This document shows positions 24,992-40,303 of a DNA stretch of 64,000 nucleotides, piece after piece. The translations under genes and the position numbers were made by a program. The notes below the pieces were generated by a model, which did no database searches, was not told the origin of the DNA, and was given only the letters and a program-made list of their open reading frames with translations. Source of the DNA: Nemania diffusa (lineage: Eukaryota; Ascomycota; Sordariomycetes; Xylariales; Xylariaceae). The DNA lies in assembly GCA_038501195.1 (NCBI GenBank), contig JBBPUQ010000007.1, positions 1,899,501-1,963,500 of the forward strand. Direction: 5' to 3'. The stretch's first letter is position 1, and the number at the start of each line of letters is the position of its first letter.

Positions 24992-25260
24992 TTAAAAGGG
25001 ATTATAGTCGGAGACTAAGGGCGGCACCTGTGGGAACAGCACAATGGCCTCCCAGAACTCGGAATCATTTAGTAAATTAATACCGAGCGTGAAGCCGAGT
25101 GCGTTCCTAGAAGCAGATTGATCTGCATATATCTTAGTAGTTGTGCTGATAATCATAACGTAGTTGCCTCCTCCTCCTTCTCTAAGGCCCCAGCATAAGC
25201 ATGCGTTGTTCTCGGGGGTAGCGACTGCATATTTCCCATCCGCTGCCACCGTTATCTGCC
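24992..25260 (-). pseudogene. Remnant of an FAD-linked (BBE-like) oxidoreductase
   Basis: The minus-strand frame reads VAADGKYAVATPENNACLCWGLREGGGGNYVMIISTTTKIYADQ and then FWEAIVLFPQVPPLV before a stop. This matches the end of the FAD-binding PCMH domain of fungal berberine-bridge-like oxidases, where the usual words are VTADGK, NNSDLFWALRGGGGGTYGVVT and FWEAV..LPALV. The glycine run is kept with one change. Both the N-terminal two thirds and the C-terminal substrate and BBE parts are missing. A related word (HSMLNTAYR) occurs just upstream in another frame, so the gene is frame-broken as well as truncated. It ends near the retroelement insertion at 25409. Confidence 0.65.
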
Positions 25261-25408
25261 ACCATGCGGTATGCAGTATTCAACATGGAGTGATTGGCCT
25301 TAGTTATGCGCCTTCCATATTAAGCGTTGTTGATGGCTTCATAAGAGTCCCTAGTAATGATACTGGGGCCTAAGGCTTAGCTGAACGGCAGGACTCAAGT
25401 TCTGATAC

Positions 25409-25682
25409 TGAAACGAAGTATGTAATATATACTACGTATTCTAGAGGATTGACCACGGTTATATAGATTACTTTTAAAGATTTAAAGCTTAAAAAAATAG
25501 TAAATAAATAATGTAAATATATATTTAAATGTAGTAGACTTTTAAAAAAAGCTATATAAAAAACATATTAATTATTTTTAATTTATATAAATTAATTATT
25601 TTAAATAAAAAAAAAAAAAAACTAAGTTTTAATAATTTAATTAATTTAATTTTTATATAATTAAGTTATTTATATTGTTTTA
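25409..25682 (+). repeat. Left LTR of element E6
   Basis: The first 60 or so bases (TGAAACGAAGTATG onward) keep normal C and G. Beyond about 25470 the copy becomes fully AT-converted. The matching first part of the right LTR is the mutated one. Confidence 0.8.
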
Positions 25683-28600
25683 ATTTTTTTTAGTTAAAAT
25701 ATAGCTATTTTTAATATATTTTTAATTTAAAACAAATTAAAATAAAAAAAAATATAATATAAATTTTTTAATAAATTAAAAATATAGTAATAAATATAAA
25801 AGTTAATATATAAATTAATTTAATTTTTTTAATTTTAAAGTTTAATTTAATAAATTTGTTTTTTTAATTTATTTAATTTAATAAATAGTTTAATTTTATA
25901 TTGTTATTTTTATTTTTTAATTTTATAAAAAATTTTATTAGTTTTTTTAATAATTTATATATTAATTTTATATTAGTTTTAATTTTGCTATTTTATAAAT
26001 ATAATAAATTAAAATTGTTTTATTAAATTAATTTATTTTTTTTATAATTAACAATATAAACTTTTAATATTTTTTAAAATTAAATTTTTTATTTTTTTAA
26101 TATTAAAATTATTATTAAAATAATTTATAGTTATAATATAATTATATTTAATATTAATTTTATATTTAAATATATTATATTTAAATAGTAATAATTTATA
26201 ATAATTAAATTAAAAAAAAAAAAAAAGTTAATTAATAAATATAGCTAATTAATTAAAAAATAAAAAAAATAATATAAATAACTAAAAATAAAAATTATAT
26301 AAAGTTTTTATTAATTTAATATATATAAATTTATTAAAAAATATAATTTTTAAATTATAATAAAATAAATTAAATATTAAATTTAAACTATTATTTAAAA
26401 ATAAAAAATTAAATATAAATATAAATAATATAAAAAAAATTAATTAATATTTATTATTAAAATTTTTTAATTTAATAAAATTAGATTTTTTTTTAATTTT
26501 GTTTTTTTTAATAGTTTTTTTAATTATTTATATTTTTTTTTTAGTTTATAAAATAATAAGCTATATTTTTTAGTTTTTTTTTTTAAAAAAAAAAAAAAAA
26601 CATTTAAATTTATTTATAATATATATTTTAATAGTTTTTTTTAATTTGTTATAAAACTATTAAATTATAAAATATTTAATTAATATTTAATTTTTTATAT
26701 TTAAAATTGTTAATTTTTTAAAATTTGCTAATAATATAATAATATAAAAAATATTTATAAAATTATATTTTTAATTATTTTATTAATAAAAAAAAAGTAA
26801 ATAAATAAAATAAATAAAAAAAAAATATTAAATAAATATATAAAATAAATTATTTATAATTAATTTATATTAATTTTTATAGCTGTTTTATTATATTATA
26901 TTAAATTAAAAATATATATAAGTTTTATTTAAAAATTAATAAAAATAATATATTAATAATTGTATTTTTTAATATTAAATATTATAATTTTAAAAATAAT
27001 TTATTAAATTTATATATTTTATTTTTTAATAAAAAATTTATTAAAATTGTTTAATTTAATTATATAATATAAACTATAATATTTTTTAATTTTAATTTTA
27101 AATAATATATTAAAATTATAATAAGTTTTATTAATAAATAACTTTATATAAGTTTAAATTTTTATATTAATTATTTAATTATATTTTTTTATTTTTTATA
27201 TAATAATAAATAAATAATATTTTTATTAATTAATTTATTTTTTATTATAATTATATAAAAATATAAAACTTTTAAAAAAAAACAATATTTTAGTTTAAAA
27301 AAAATATAAAATATTTATAAAAATATATTTTTAAAAACATTATAATTATTAAAATAATTTAAATAATTAAAATTTTTTTAAATAAAATAAATTAATAAAA
27401 TATAAAAAAATATCGATTTTTTTTTTTATAGCTTTTTTATATTATAATATTTATTAATTTATAAATTTTTTATTATTATAAATATAATTAATAAATTAAT
27501 TAGTTTTATAAAAACTTTTTTAATTTATTTAATTAATTTTTAAAAAAATTTAAAACAAGTTTTATTTTTTAAAATAATTTATTTTTTATTAATTTTAAAT
27601 TATATTATTTATAAAATATATATTATAAAATTATTAACTTTTTTAATATTTGTATTTTTTTTTTTTTTTATAATATTAATTATTTTAAAACAATTTTATA
27701 AAAATAAAATTAAATTTATTAAATAAATAAAACTACAATATTAATTATTATTTTATTTTAATAAAAAAAAATAAACTATATAGTTTAAAAATAAAAAGTT
27801 AAAAAAATAAACAGTAATATCTTTTTATTAAATAGTTTAAAAATAACAAAATATTTTTTTATATTTTATAATAAAAAAAATAAATATAAAAAAATTAATA
27901 AAAAAAACAAGTTTTTATAAAATATTATAAATTATAAAATATTAATAAAAACTGTTATAATTAATATTATAAATATTTTTAAAAATAATTTGTTAAGTTT
28001 TTTTTTTATATTTATTTTAGTAATTTTATATAAATATATATAATTTAAAAGTTTTAAAAAAATATTACTAAAAATAAAATTATATATAAACTTTTTTATA
28101 TTATAAAAAATAAAATATATTATTATTATTAATTTTAATAAAATAAATTATAATTATATTTAATATTTAAAAATTATATTAATTAAAAACTTTAATTTTT
28201 TAATTTATTATATTATAATTTATTTATAATTATTTAAAAAATTATAGTTTATTATATATTTAAAATTTAAAAATAAAAATAAATAAAAACTATAATATTT
28301 AATATAATAATTAAAAGTTTTAATATAAATATTAAATATTTAGCGATTTTTTTTAGTTTTTTTTTTAATTAAGTTTTTATTATAATAAAAAGTTAAAAAA
28401 ACTATTAAATTATATTTTTATTGTTTTTAAAGCTTAAATATATTTTTTGTTTTAATAATATTATTATAATATAAATATAAAAATAAAATAAAAAATAAAA
28501 TTAAAAAATATATTAATTTAATAATTATTTATATATAATTTTAATATTTTTATTATAAATATAATAATAAATAAATAAAAATATTAAAGTTATAAATAAA

Positions 28601-31600
28601 TAAAAATATAAAAGTATAAATAAAAAAAATAAAAAATAAAAAAAATTTTTAAAAAATAAAAATTAATATAATAAATTTAAATAAAAAAAAAAATAAAAAT
28701 TAATAATATATTTAAATTTAATATTTTTATTTAATAATTTTTTTTTATAACTTTTTTAATATAAAATAAATAATAAAAAAAATGTTACTTTTTTAAATTA
28801 TTAAAAGATTTTATATAATTAATTAAACTTTTTAAATATTTTTAAAAAGTTATTTATATTATATAAAACTTTATAATTTAATAAATAAATAAATAACTTT
28901 TTTTAAATTTTTTAAACAGTTTATAATTTTTAAGCAATAATTTTATAATAGTTATTAATATTTTAATTTATAAACTTTTTAATTTATATATAAATTATTA
29001 TTTAATTAATTATTTAATTTAACTTTTTTAAATTAAATTAAACTTTTAAAAATAGTTATATTTGTTTATTTATTAATATATAAAGCTTGTTATTTTTATT
29101 AGTTACTTTTTTTTTTTATTAAAATTTTAGCTATTTTTAATAAATTTTAACTATAATATAATATTTTTTTAGTTTATATTTTTTTTATTTCTATAATTTT
29201 TTTTTTAAATTAATAAATCTTTTAAGTTTTTCGTAATTTTTTTTTAATATTTTTTTTTTAATAATTTTTATAATTTATTTATATTTTTTTTATAAAATTA
29301 AAAAATATATAATATTATTATATTTATTAAAAGTTATTGTTTTTATATTTAAAGCTAATATTTTATTTTATTATTAAATTAGAAAATTTTTAGTTTTTAT
29401 TGTTTTAGTTATTAATTTAAATTATAAAAGTTTAATAATTTAAATATAATTAATATAATATAATTTATTAATAAAAAAATTTATAAAATAAAACTTTTTA
29501 ATATTTAATATATTATAAATGTTTAAAAAATTTATTAATTTTTAGTTTTTTTAATTAATTATATTATATTATAAATTTTAATATATTTTTAATTTAAAAT
29601 TTTATATAATATTATTAAAAGTTGTTATATTTATTAAAAAATATACTTTAATATTTTTAAAAATTTCGATACTTTTTAATTTATTTTTATAACTATTAAT
29701 AAAATTTTTAATTAAAATATTATTTTTTATATTTTTTATATTAAAATAAATTAAATTAATTTTTAAAATAAATATATTTTTAGTTTTATATATAACTATT
29801 ATAAAGTTAAAAGCTTTTATATTTAATAATTTAATATTTTTAATATAATATTTTATAAATTTTATAAATATTGTTTTATTTGTTTTAAAATATATAATAA
29901 AACTAATATATAATTATTTTTTAAATATATTTTAATTTTTAATTTTATTAATAATATTTATAACAATTATAAATTTATTATTTAAAAAGTTTATTATATT
30001 TAATATTATATATTTGTTTTAATAATAACACTATTAAATTTATTATTTTTTTTTTTATAGTTTATAAATTAATTTAAATATAAATTAAAAGTTTAGCTAA
30101 TAAAAAAAAATAATTAAATTAATAAAAAGCTATTTTATTTATATATATTAAAAATTTTTAGCTTTTTATATTTATAATATTTTAAATATTTTTATAAATA
30201 TAATATATATTAATTTTTAAATTAAAAATTTTATTTTTTATTATTAACATTAAACTATTAAATTAATAAAAAGTAAATTTAATATATAAAATATAAAAAA
30301 AAAAATCGTAAAATAATTAAATGTTAATTTTATATATTACTAAAAAATTTATCGATTTTATTATAATAATGTTTTATATAAAATTTTTATTATTTAAATT
30401 TTGTTTTTTTTTTTTAAATATTTAAAAGTTTTTAATTATTTTATAGTTTAATAGTTATAATTTTAAACTTTTTAACTTTTAATTAAGTTATTATTTATTT
30501 AACAATTAATTTCTTTTTTTTTTTTATTTATATTTAAAGTTTTATTTAAATTATTTATTAATTTAAAATTATTAATAATTTTTTTTATAGTTTATATATT
30601 TTTATATATATTTATAAATTTTTAATAACTTTTGTTATTTTTAATAAATTTTTTAAGTTTATTTATATAAAAAATATTTTTAAATTTAATATTATTTATA
30701 TTTTTAAATTTATATTTATTTTTTTTAAAAACTTTTTTAATTTAATAAAAATTATATTATTTATAAAATAATTTTTTATTATTATTTATATTAATTTTAA
30801 ACTTTTTATTATATAAAAATATTAATATATTTATTTATAAATAGTTTTTAATTTTATAAATGTTATATTAATTTTTAGCTTTTATTTATTTTTGCTTTTT
30901 TTAAATAATAATTTAATAAATTTTATTAATATTTTTTTATTAATATTTTAATTAATAAATTTATATAATAATTATATTTTTAATATTTTTAATTTTATTT
31001 TAATTTAAAACTTTTTATAAAAAAATAACATTTTTAATAAATATAATAAATAGTTTTTTATAAATTAATTTGTATATATTATATTTATAATATTTAATAA
31101 AAATATAATTAAATTAAACAATTATATTTAAATAGTTTATTTAATTTTTTTTAATATTTTATATTAATTTTATTAAGTTTATTTTTAAAAAAATATTTTT
31201 CTTTTTAATAAATTTTTATAATTGTAAATAATATATTAAACTAAAAATTAATTTATACTTTATTTTTATAATAGTTTTTTCAATTTTTTTTTTAAATTTT
31301 AAATTATTATTATATTTTAATTTAATTAAAACACTATATTATTTAAAGATTTTATTATTTAAAAACTTATAAACATTTTTAATAATTTAATTTTTTAAAA
31401 CTTTAGTTTTAATATATTTTAAAAATTTATAGTAAGTTTTAATAATATATTTTTTTTTATTTTATAAAAATATTATTTAAACATTTATAATTTAAAAAAC
31501 TAAAAAATTTATAAATATATTTTAATAATATTTTTTTTTAAATTTATTTTTTTAAAATTTTTAATATATAATATATAATTTAATTATTTTATAAATATTA

Positions 31601-32187
31601 TTATAAAGTTTTTTTTAATAATACTATTAAATAATTTATTAAATAGTTTTTTTTTTTTTTAATATATAAAACTATTATAATAAATTTATATTATTTATTT
31701 TTAAAACTTTTTAATATTTAATATTTAATAAAATAAATATTTTAAAAATGTTTTTTTTTTATAGTTTGTTATTTTAAAAAAAGTATTTTATAATTTGTTT
31801 TTTAAAATTAGTTTTATATTAAATATTAGTTATTTTTAAAAAATATTATAAATTAATTAAAAAATAAACTATAATAAAACTTTATTAATTTTATATTTTT
31901 ATAAGTTTAAATATTGCTTTATATAATTTTATATTTTTTAATAAATAATATTTATATTGTTTTATATTTTTTATATTAACTAAAACTATATTTATAAATT
32001 AAACTTTTTTTTTATTTACTATTAAAGTTAAATTATAGCTTTTTTTAAAATTTTATTAATTTAACAATATAAAATTATTAATATAAATTTATATAATATT
32101 AAATTAAATATTAATAAAATTATTAATATTATTTTTTTATTTATTATTTTTTTTATTTAAAGATTTTAATAGCTTTTTTAATAAATT

Positions 32188-32495
32188 TGTTAATAGAACT
32201 TTTTATATATATATATATAAAAAGATTTAAAGTAATTTATAAAGTTTAAAGTTTATTTCTAAGTTTTAAAGTTTTATATTAATTTGTATATATATTTTAC
32301 AAAAAAAAATACAACTAAAAAAGTTGTATATAAGTTATTTATATATATATATATATAAAACTTATAAATTTTATAAATTTTTATAAGTTTTTATATTTTT
32401 TATTTATTTAGTTATTTAATAAAAGTTTTAATTTAAGTTTTAGTTATATATATTTAATATATATATATAAGTTTTATTAATTTATTAATTTAATA
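32188..32495 (+). repeat. E1 left LTR
   Basis: 308 bases starting TGTTAATAGAAC with a TATATATATA tract close behind. It ends TTTAATA, the mutated form of TTCAACA. Confidence 0.85.
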
Positions 32496-35400
32496 CTAAA
32501 AATTTTTTCTTTTATATAATAATTTCAGTTTTAATATTAACTAATTTTTTGTTATTTTTTTTGCTATTTAACTAATTTATATATACTTTTATTTATATAA
32601 CTAGTTTATTTATATTAATTAATTTTTTTAATATTTAATTAAATGTTTTTTTTATATAAATATTTGTTAAATTGTTTTTATTATTAATTTAATATATTTT
32701 TATAATTTTATAATTTTTATATACTTTTTAAAATAATATAATATTAATTATAAGTTGTTTTTTTTATATAGTTTTTAATTTAATTAAATATTTATACAAA
32801 AACTTAAAATTAATATATATAACTAATAATACTATTAATAATTTTATTATATAAATAATTTTTTAAAAAGTTGTACTAAATATAATAGTACAATTGAATT
32901 TATTAATTATATTATATAACTTATTTGCTAATATATTATATATAACTTGTTTATATTTAATTAAATTTTAATAAATAATATTGCTTTTAATTATAAAAGT
33001 ATTTTTTATATAGCTTTTATTAGCTAATATAATTATAAATCTAATTTAAAAACTTAAATTTTTGTTATTTATAAATGTTTTATTAATAAAAATAAAAATT
33101 TTTATATAATTAAAGTTTAAAAATATATAGTATAGTTTTTGCTATATATTATTAATTTACTATTATATTTATATATTTAATATTTTAATGTTATTTTTTA
33201 ACAGTTTTTAAATTTATGTTATAATTAATAAATTATATAATATTTTTAATTAATATATAAATATAATATATATTTTTTAAACTTATTAAATAATATATTA
33301 TTAAAAATAATTTTTTATATAAAAATTAATAATATATAATTGTTTAGTTTATTTTTATTAAATAAAAATAAAATTTTGTTTGTTTATTTAAATTTTGTTT
33401 TTATTAAATTCAATAAAATATTTAAGTATTAATTTTATTTTTAATTTTATATAAAATAATAGTTTAGTTTTTTTTTTATATAAAAACTTTTTAAATATAA
33501 TATTAAAAATATTGTTTATTTAAAATTTTATAATTATAAATTTATTAAGTTTTTTTTTAATATATAACAAATATAAATTATATATAAATATTTTTATATT
33601 TAATTTTTAGTAATAATGTTTATAATAAATTTTATATTAATATAATTTTAATTTAATTAATTTATATAATAATTATATAATTTAAAATATAATATTTATT
33701 AAATATTTATTTTTTAGTTTTTTTAATAAATAAATATAAATTTTTCAGTTTAATTTATTATATAATTATATATATACTTAAAAAATATTTTATAGCTTTA
33801 TATATATATTATAGTTTTAAATTAACAATAGTTTTAAAATTATAATAAACTATTAATTTATATATTAAATTATTAATATTTATATAAAAATTTAAATTTT
33901 ATTGTTATTTTTATAATTTTATATAATTAATTTAAACTTTTTATATAGTTTAATTATTTTATTTTTAATTTTTTATATAAACTTAGTTTAAAAAATTTTT
34001 ATTTAATTATATTAGTTTAAATTATATTATATAAACTAAAATCTATTTTATATTGTTAATATATTTATTTTAGTTATATTTAATTATTTAAAAAATATAT
34101 TAAATATAATAATTATACTATTTTGTTTTAATTATACAATTAAAATATAATTGTTAACTTTTTTTAATATAAAATATTAGTTATTAATAAATATAAATAA
34201 TTTTTTTAGTTTGTTTTTATATCAAAGTTATAATTATTTAATAGTTTAAAAAAAGTTATATAAAAAGTTATTTTTTTTATATAATAAATTAAATATAACT
34301 TTTTGTTAATAATATAGTTTAATTTATATATAATAAAACTTAGTTAATTTGTTTGTTATATTAATTGTAATATTATAATTTTCGATTATAGAAATTTTAT
34401 ATAGTTTTATTTAATTTTTATACTTTTTTTATATTATAACTTTATTTTAAAAAAATAAAAAAAGTACTTTATATAATAATATTAATTTATTTTTAGTTTA
34501 TATAGTTTAGTTAATATTAATTTTTATATAAATATTTTTTAATATTTTTATAACTTTTTATATAACTTTTGTTTTTTAAATAATTTTTAATAAAAAAAAT
34601 AAATCATTATTAATTTTAAAATAAATTTTAAAAATTAATAAAATAAATATAAAACTATTTAGTTTAACTATATTATTTAAAGTTTTTATAACTATTTGTA
34701 ATATTATTTTTTTATTTATATAATAATTGATTTTTTTATATAAAATATTAAATATATAACAAAATAATATATATATTTATTTGATTTTTTTAATAATTTA
34801 GTATATTTAACAAATATTTTTTTATATAAAACTTTAATTAATTATATATTATTATAAAATTTTTTAAACAAAAAATTTATATTAAAATTATATATAATAT
34901 AATTAAATAGTTTTTAATATATTAAAATTTAATATTAATATAATATATTTTAAATATTATATATATTTAAAAATTTTAAAAATTTAATTGTTTAAAATAA
35001 AATATTTATATTAATTATATATAAAATTAATTATTTGTTAATTTATATAACATTAATAATAATTTTATAGTTAAAATTATATTTATTTTTTAATAAAAAT
35101 TTAAATTTTTTTAAAATTTAGTTATATAATTAATAATAGTAACAAAACTTTTTAATTTTTTAAAATATTAAAATATTAATATTATTATATTTAGCTTTTT
35201 ATAATAATTTTATAAATTTTTTTATACAAAAGTGTTTAAATCAACAATATAATTTTTAAAGTTTTTATTTTATAAAATAATTTATAGCTTTTAATTAACT
35301 AATATTAAAAAATAAATGTTTTTATTTTTATATAATTAATATTATTATATTATTTTATTATATAATTATATTTTATATATTATTAAAATAAATATATAAT

Positions 35401-37786
35401 TAATTTATATTTTATAATAACAGTAAAAACAAAATTAATATATTTAAAATATAAAATTTAATTAGTTTAATTAATATTAAAATAATTATAATATTTATAA
35501 TTTTAAAACTTTTAATATTATTAAATCAAATTATTATATTATTTAAAGTTTAATTTATTTATATAAAAAAGTTTTTTTATATAAAAGTTTTAGTTTAAAC
35601 TTTTTTAATAGTTAAAACTTTAGCTATATTAATATTTTATAAAATATTTTAATATTTTATATTATATTAATTATTTAAATAAAAATTGTTTAATATTAAT
35701 ATTTAGTTTTAAATATATATATTTTTTTTTGTTATATAATAAAAATATATTAAATTTATTAAAAATTAAACTATTTTATTTCTAGTTTTAAAATTTAAAT
35801 TATTATTAAATTTATTATTATATAAAAAGTTTTTATTACTTTTATAGTTTAATATAAATATATTATACTTTTTATATAATAAAACTTTTTATTTTAAAAT
35901 ATTATATATAATAAAATATTGCTTTTTTATTTTCGATTTTTTTTATTAGTTATAATTAATAAATTAACAACTAAGCTTTTTATAAATAAAATATTTTTTA
36001 TTATTTTTATTATTTTTATTATATAATTGTTGTAATTTTTAGCAAAAGTTTTTTTTAAAACTATAATTATATAATTGTTTTAAATATTTAATATTATATT
36101 ATTTATTAACAAAATAAATATTTATTATATAATAATAGTTTATTTTTTAATTAAAAAAAACTTGTAATATTATTTATAAATTAAAAAATAAAGCTTTATA
36201 TATAAATTTTTAACTAATTAAAACAAATTTAAGTTTAAATATATTAAAATATATTTATATAATTATTATATAAAATAGTATTTTTTTATAGTAACTAAGT
36301 TTTAAAGCATATTATATAAATTAAAACTTATTAATTATAATTTTTAATATTTTAAATATTGTTTTTATTAAATTATTTTGTTTTATTTATATAAAAGTAA
36401 TAATAGTTTAATTAATTTAATATTAACTATAATTAATTATTATATTAAAATAATTATTAAATATTATTTAAATTTTGTTTTATTTATATATTAAACTAAT
36501 ATAATTAAAATAATATTGTTTAGCTTTTTTTTTTAATATAAAAAAAAATATTATATAATATTATTTTTTAATAATTTTAAATTAATAATATATTGAAATA
36601 AAAATTCAAGCTTTATTATATAATATGTTATATAATTTACTGCTATAGTTTTAATCGGATTATTATATTTTAATAAATATAATAAATTAAACTGTTTTAA
36701 TTAAATTATTATAAATAATTTAAATAAAAAAAAGTTTATATAATTAATTTTTATATATAAATAAAAATATAAAATATATAATAAAAATTTTAAAAATAAA
36801 TATAAGTTTTTAAGTTTTTATTTATATAAAAAAAAAATATTTAATTATTTATATTAAGTATTAAAATATATACTAATGTTATTAGTTTTAATATAACTAG
36901 TTATAATATTAAATAGTTTGTTTATATAACTAAAAGTTTTAATATATTTGTTAATATAAATATTAAAGCTGTTTATATAAATATATTATTATTTAAGTTT
37001 TTATTATTTTTGTTTATATATTTTTTAATAATATATAAAAGTTTATTTTTAAACAATTTTTTATATATTTTAATATTTTTGTTATTTTTAACAATAACAA
37101 TAAATTTCTTTTAAAATATATAATTAATATTTATTAACATTAGTTTTGTTTAACTATTAAAATTTATTATAAATATTTATATAAATTATTTGCTTTTAAT
37201 TTTTAATTATATATAATTTTACAAACATTTTATAAAATATATTATTAATTATAAAAGTTTAATAAATTAGTTAAAATCAATAGTTATATTTTAATATTTA
37301 AAATTAGTTTGTTTTTTTTAAATTTTTATTTAAATATTACTACTTTTAACTATATTTTTATATATAAATTTATTTTTATTATATAAAACTATTAACTTGT
37401 TATTTTAAACTTATTTAATTACTATAGCTATAATTACTATAGTTATTTTTGTTATAAATACTAATATAGTTATAAAAAATAATAAAATAAAAAAAATAAA
37501 ATAAATAAAATAGTTAAAAAAGTAAATATATAAAATAGTTTATAGTTTTATTAATTTTTATATAAAAATAACTAAATTATTATATAAAATTAATTTTAAC
37601 TTTGTAATAGTTAAATTTTTTTTGTTTAATAATTAATTCGATATGTTTTTAGCTAATTAATGCAAATAATAGTTTATTTTTTATACAAAAAAAAAAAAAT
37701 CAAATATAGAAATTACTTTTAACAATAACTAGTTTTTGCTTTTTTACTTTGTTAATTTGTAATTATATTTTATAATTATTAATTAA

Positions 37787-38094
37787 TATTAGTAGAACTT
37801 TTTATATATATATATACAAAATAATTCGGAATAATTTATAAAGTTTAAAGTCTATTTTTAAGTTCTAAAGTTCTATATTAATTTATATATATATTCTACA
37901 AAAAAAAGTACAATTAAAAAAATTGTATATAAGTTATTTATATATATATATATATAAGACTTGTAAGTTTTATAAATCCTAGTAGATCTTTGTATTTTTT
38001 ATTTATTTAGTTATTTAATAAAAGTCCTAGTCCAAGTCTTAGTTGTATGCATTTAGTGCATATATACAAGTTTTATTAATTCATTAGTTCAACA
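37787..38094 (+). repeat. E1 right LTR
   Basis: 308 bases starting TATTAGTAGAAC (first G lost) and ending TTCAACA. It keeps more C and G than the element body, for example CCTAGTCCAAGTC. Confidence 0.85.
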
Positions 38095-39995
38095 AAATTA
38101 TTTATTATAATATATTTTTTTTTAATAATATAATATATTTTAAAATTAAATATTTTAATATAAATAATTTATTATATTAAAGTTATATTAAATAAAACAA
38201 AAAAGCTATTATTAAATTAAATTATTAATACTTTAGTATTAATTTTTAAATAAAAACAAACTTTATAAAAATAATTATATAAATGTTTTAATGTTTTTAT
38301 TATAACTAAATATTTTTTTTTAATAATATTATAGTTTAATTTTAAACTTTTTTAATATTTTAATTTATATTAAATTAATTTAATTATATTATTAATTAAT
38401 TAAATTAAAATAAATCTTTATTTTTTATTAAAAATATTTATTTTAATTTATATAAAATTACTTTTATAATTAATTATAACAAAAATAAAAATATTAATTA
38501 AAATATTTTTAAAAATTTATATAGTTTTATATTAAGCTAGTTTTTATATAAAAGCAATATTTTTTTAAATTAATATAATTAAAAATAAAGCAATAATTAA
38601 ATAATTTTTAATTTAAATATAATAATATATTATAATATTTAAAAAAAACTTTATATATAAAAAAGTAATATATTTAAACTATTTTATAATTTTAATTATT
38701 TTAATTTTTATTAGTTTTTAGTTATAAATAGTATATATATAGTTTATAACTTTTGTTAAAAATTAATATTATTTATTTTTAATATTACTAATAATTAAAT
38801 TAATTAATTTAAAATTAAACAATATAACATTAATATTTTTAATATATTTTATTATAAATTATTAAATATTTAAAACAACTTTTTAATTTTTATAATAAAT
38901 AATAAAGCTTTTAATAATAACATTATTAAAAAAAAGTTTATATTTATAAAATAAAATATTATATAAAACTTTTAATAAAACTTTTAAAAAATAAATAATA
39001 AAATTAATATAATTTTAAAACAAAATAGTTATTTATAAAGTTTTTAAAAATATAAAAAAAACAATATATATATAACTATATTTATTTAAAAATATTTAAT
39101 TATAATTAAAAAATAAATTAATAATTAATAAAATTTTATATATAGCAAAATTTTTAATAAATTTATTATAATTTTTAAAAAAACTAATATTTTTTATAAA
39201 AATATTATTTAATTTAATAATTAAATTAATTAATTAAAACTTTTTATTTAATTTTTTAATAATAAATTAAATATTATAATAAAAAAAGTAAAACTTTTTT
39301 AATATTTTATTTTTTAGTTATATTTTAAACATTTTAATAATTTTTTTTTTTAATAAATTAAAAATTGAAATTTTTTTTATTTATTAAGCTTTATAAAAAA
39401 CTATTTTAATTATATATAAAAATATAACTTTATTTTTAAACTTATTTATTTTTAAAAAATTTTAAACTAATATTATTTTTTATTTAAATAAAATTTTTAA
39501 TAATATTGCTTTTTTTAGTTTTATAAACTTTATATTTTTTAAATTTTTTATAAACTTTTATATTTTTTTTAATATTAATTTAATATTTTTTACTATTTTA
39601 ACAAATTTAAATTAAATTTAAATAAATATTTTTAAAAATAAAAACTAAATAAATAAATTATAACTTAAAAATTTTAATTTTTTTAATATTAATATAAATA
39701 TTAATTAATTAATATAATCGCTGCTTTTTTATAAAATATTAAAATTAATATTTTAAAAATATATATTATTAATATATAATTTTTAATTATATATATATTT
39801 ATTTAAATTAAATAATTTGTTTTTTTTTTTAATTAATTAGTACTTTTTTTTTTAATGTTAATTTTTTTTAATTGTAAAATTTTAATAATATAAATTTATT
39901 AAATAAAACATTATTTTAAAAATTTACTTTTTTTGTTTTATTTTTATATATTATATTAATATTAAAAATATTGTTTTTTAAAATATTAATACTAT

Positions 39996-40303
39996 TATTA
40001 GTAGAACTTTTTGTATATATATATATAAAAAGATTTGAAATAATCTATAAAGTTTAGGGTTTGTTTCTAGGTTTTAAAGTTTTATATTAATTTGTATGTA
40101 TATTTTATAAAAAAAAGTACAACTAAAAAAGTTGTACGCAAGTTATTTACATATATATATACATAAAACTTGTAAGTTCTGTAGATTTTAGTAAGTTTTT
40201 ATATTTTTTATTTATTTAGTTACTTAATAAAAGTTTTAGTTTAAATTTTAGTTGTATATATTTAATACATATATATAAATTTTATTAAATTATTAATTCA
40301 ATA
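39996..40303 (+). repeat. E2 left LTR
   Basis: 308 bases, starting TATTAGTAGAAC and ending TTCAATA; both end bases show G-to-A or C-to-T change compared with the right LTR. Confidence 0.85.

Larger units (their letters stand above)
32188..38094. mobile_element. LTR retrotransposon copy E1 of the 308-bp-LTR family
   Basis: A 5907-base element with 308-base LTRs at 32188-32495 and 37787-38094. Ends read TGTTAATAGAAC and TTCAACA, and the 5-base target duplication AAATT is perfect (32183-32187 and 38095-38099). It matches E2 along its length with mostly C/T and G/A differences and is the more heavily mutated of the two. No open frame survives. The TGTTRA...TYAACA ends resemble Ty1/copia-type LTRs, but without a readable protein the class is open. 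Its direction of transcription is not determined; it lies in the same orientation as E2 and opposite to E3 and E4. Confidence 0.88.
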
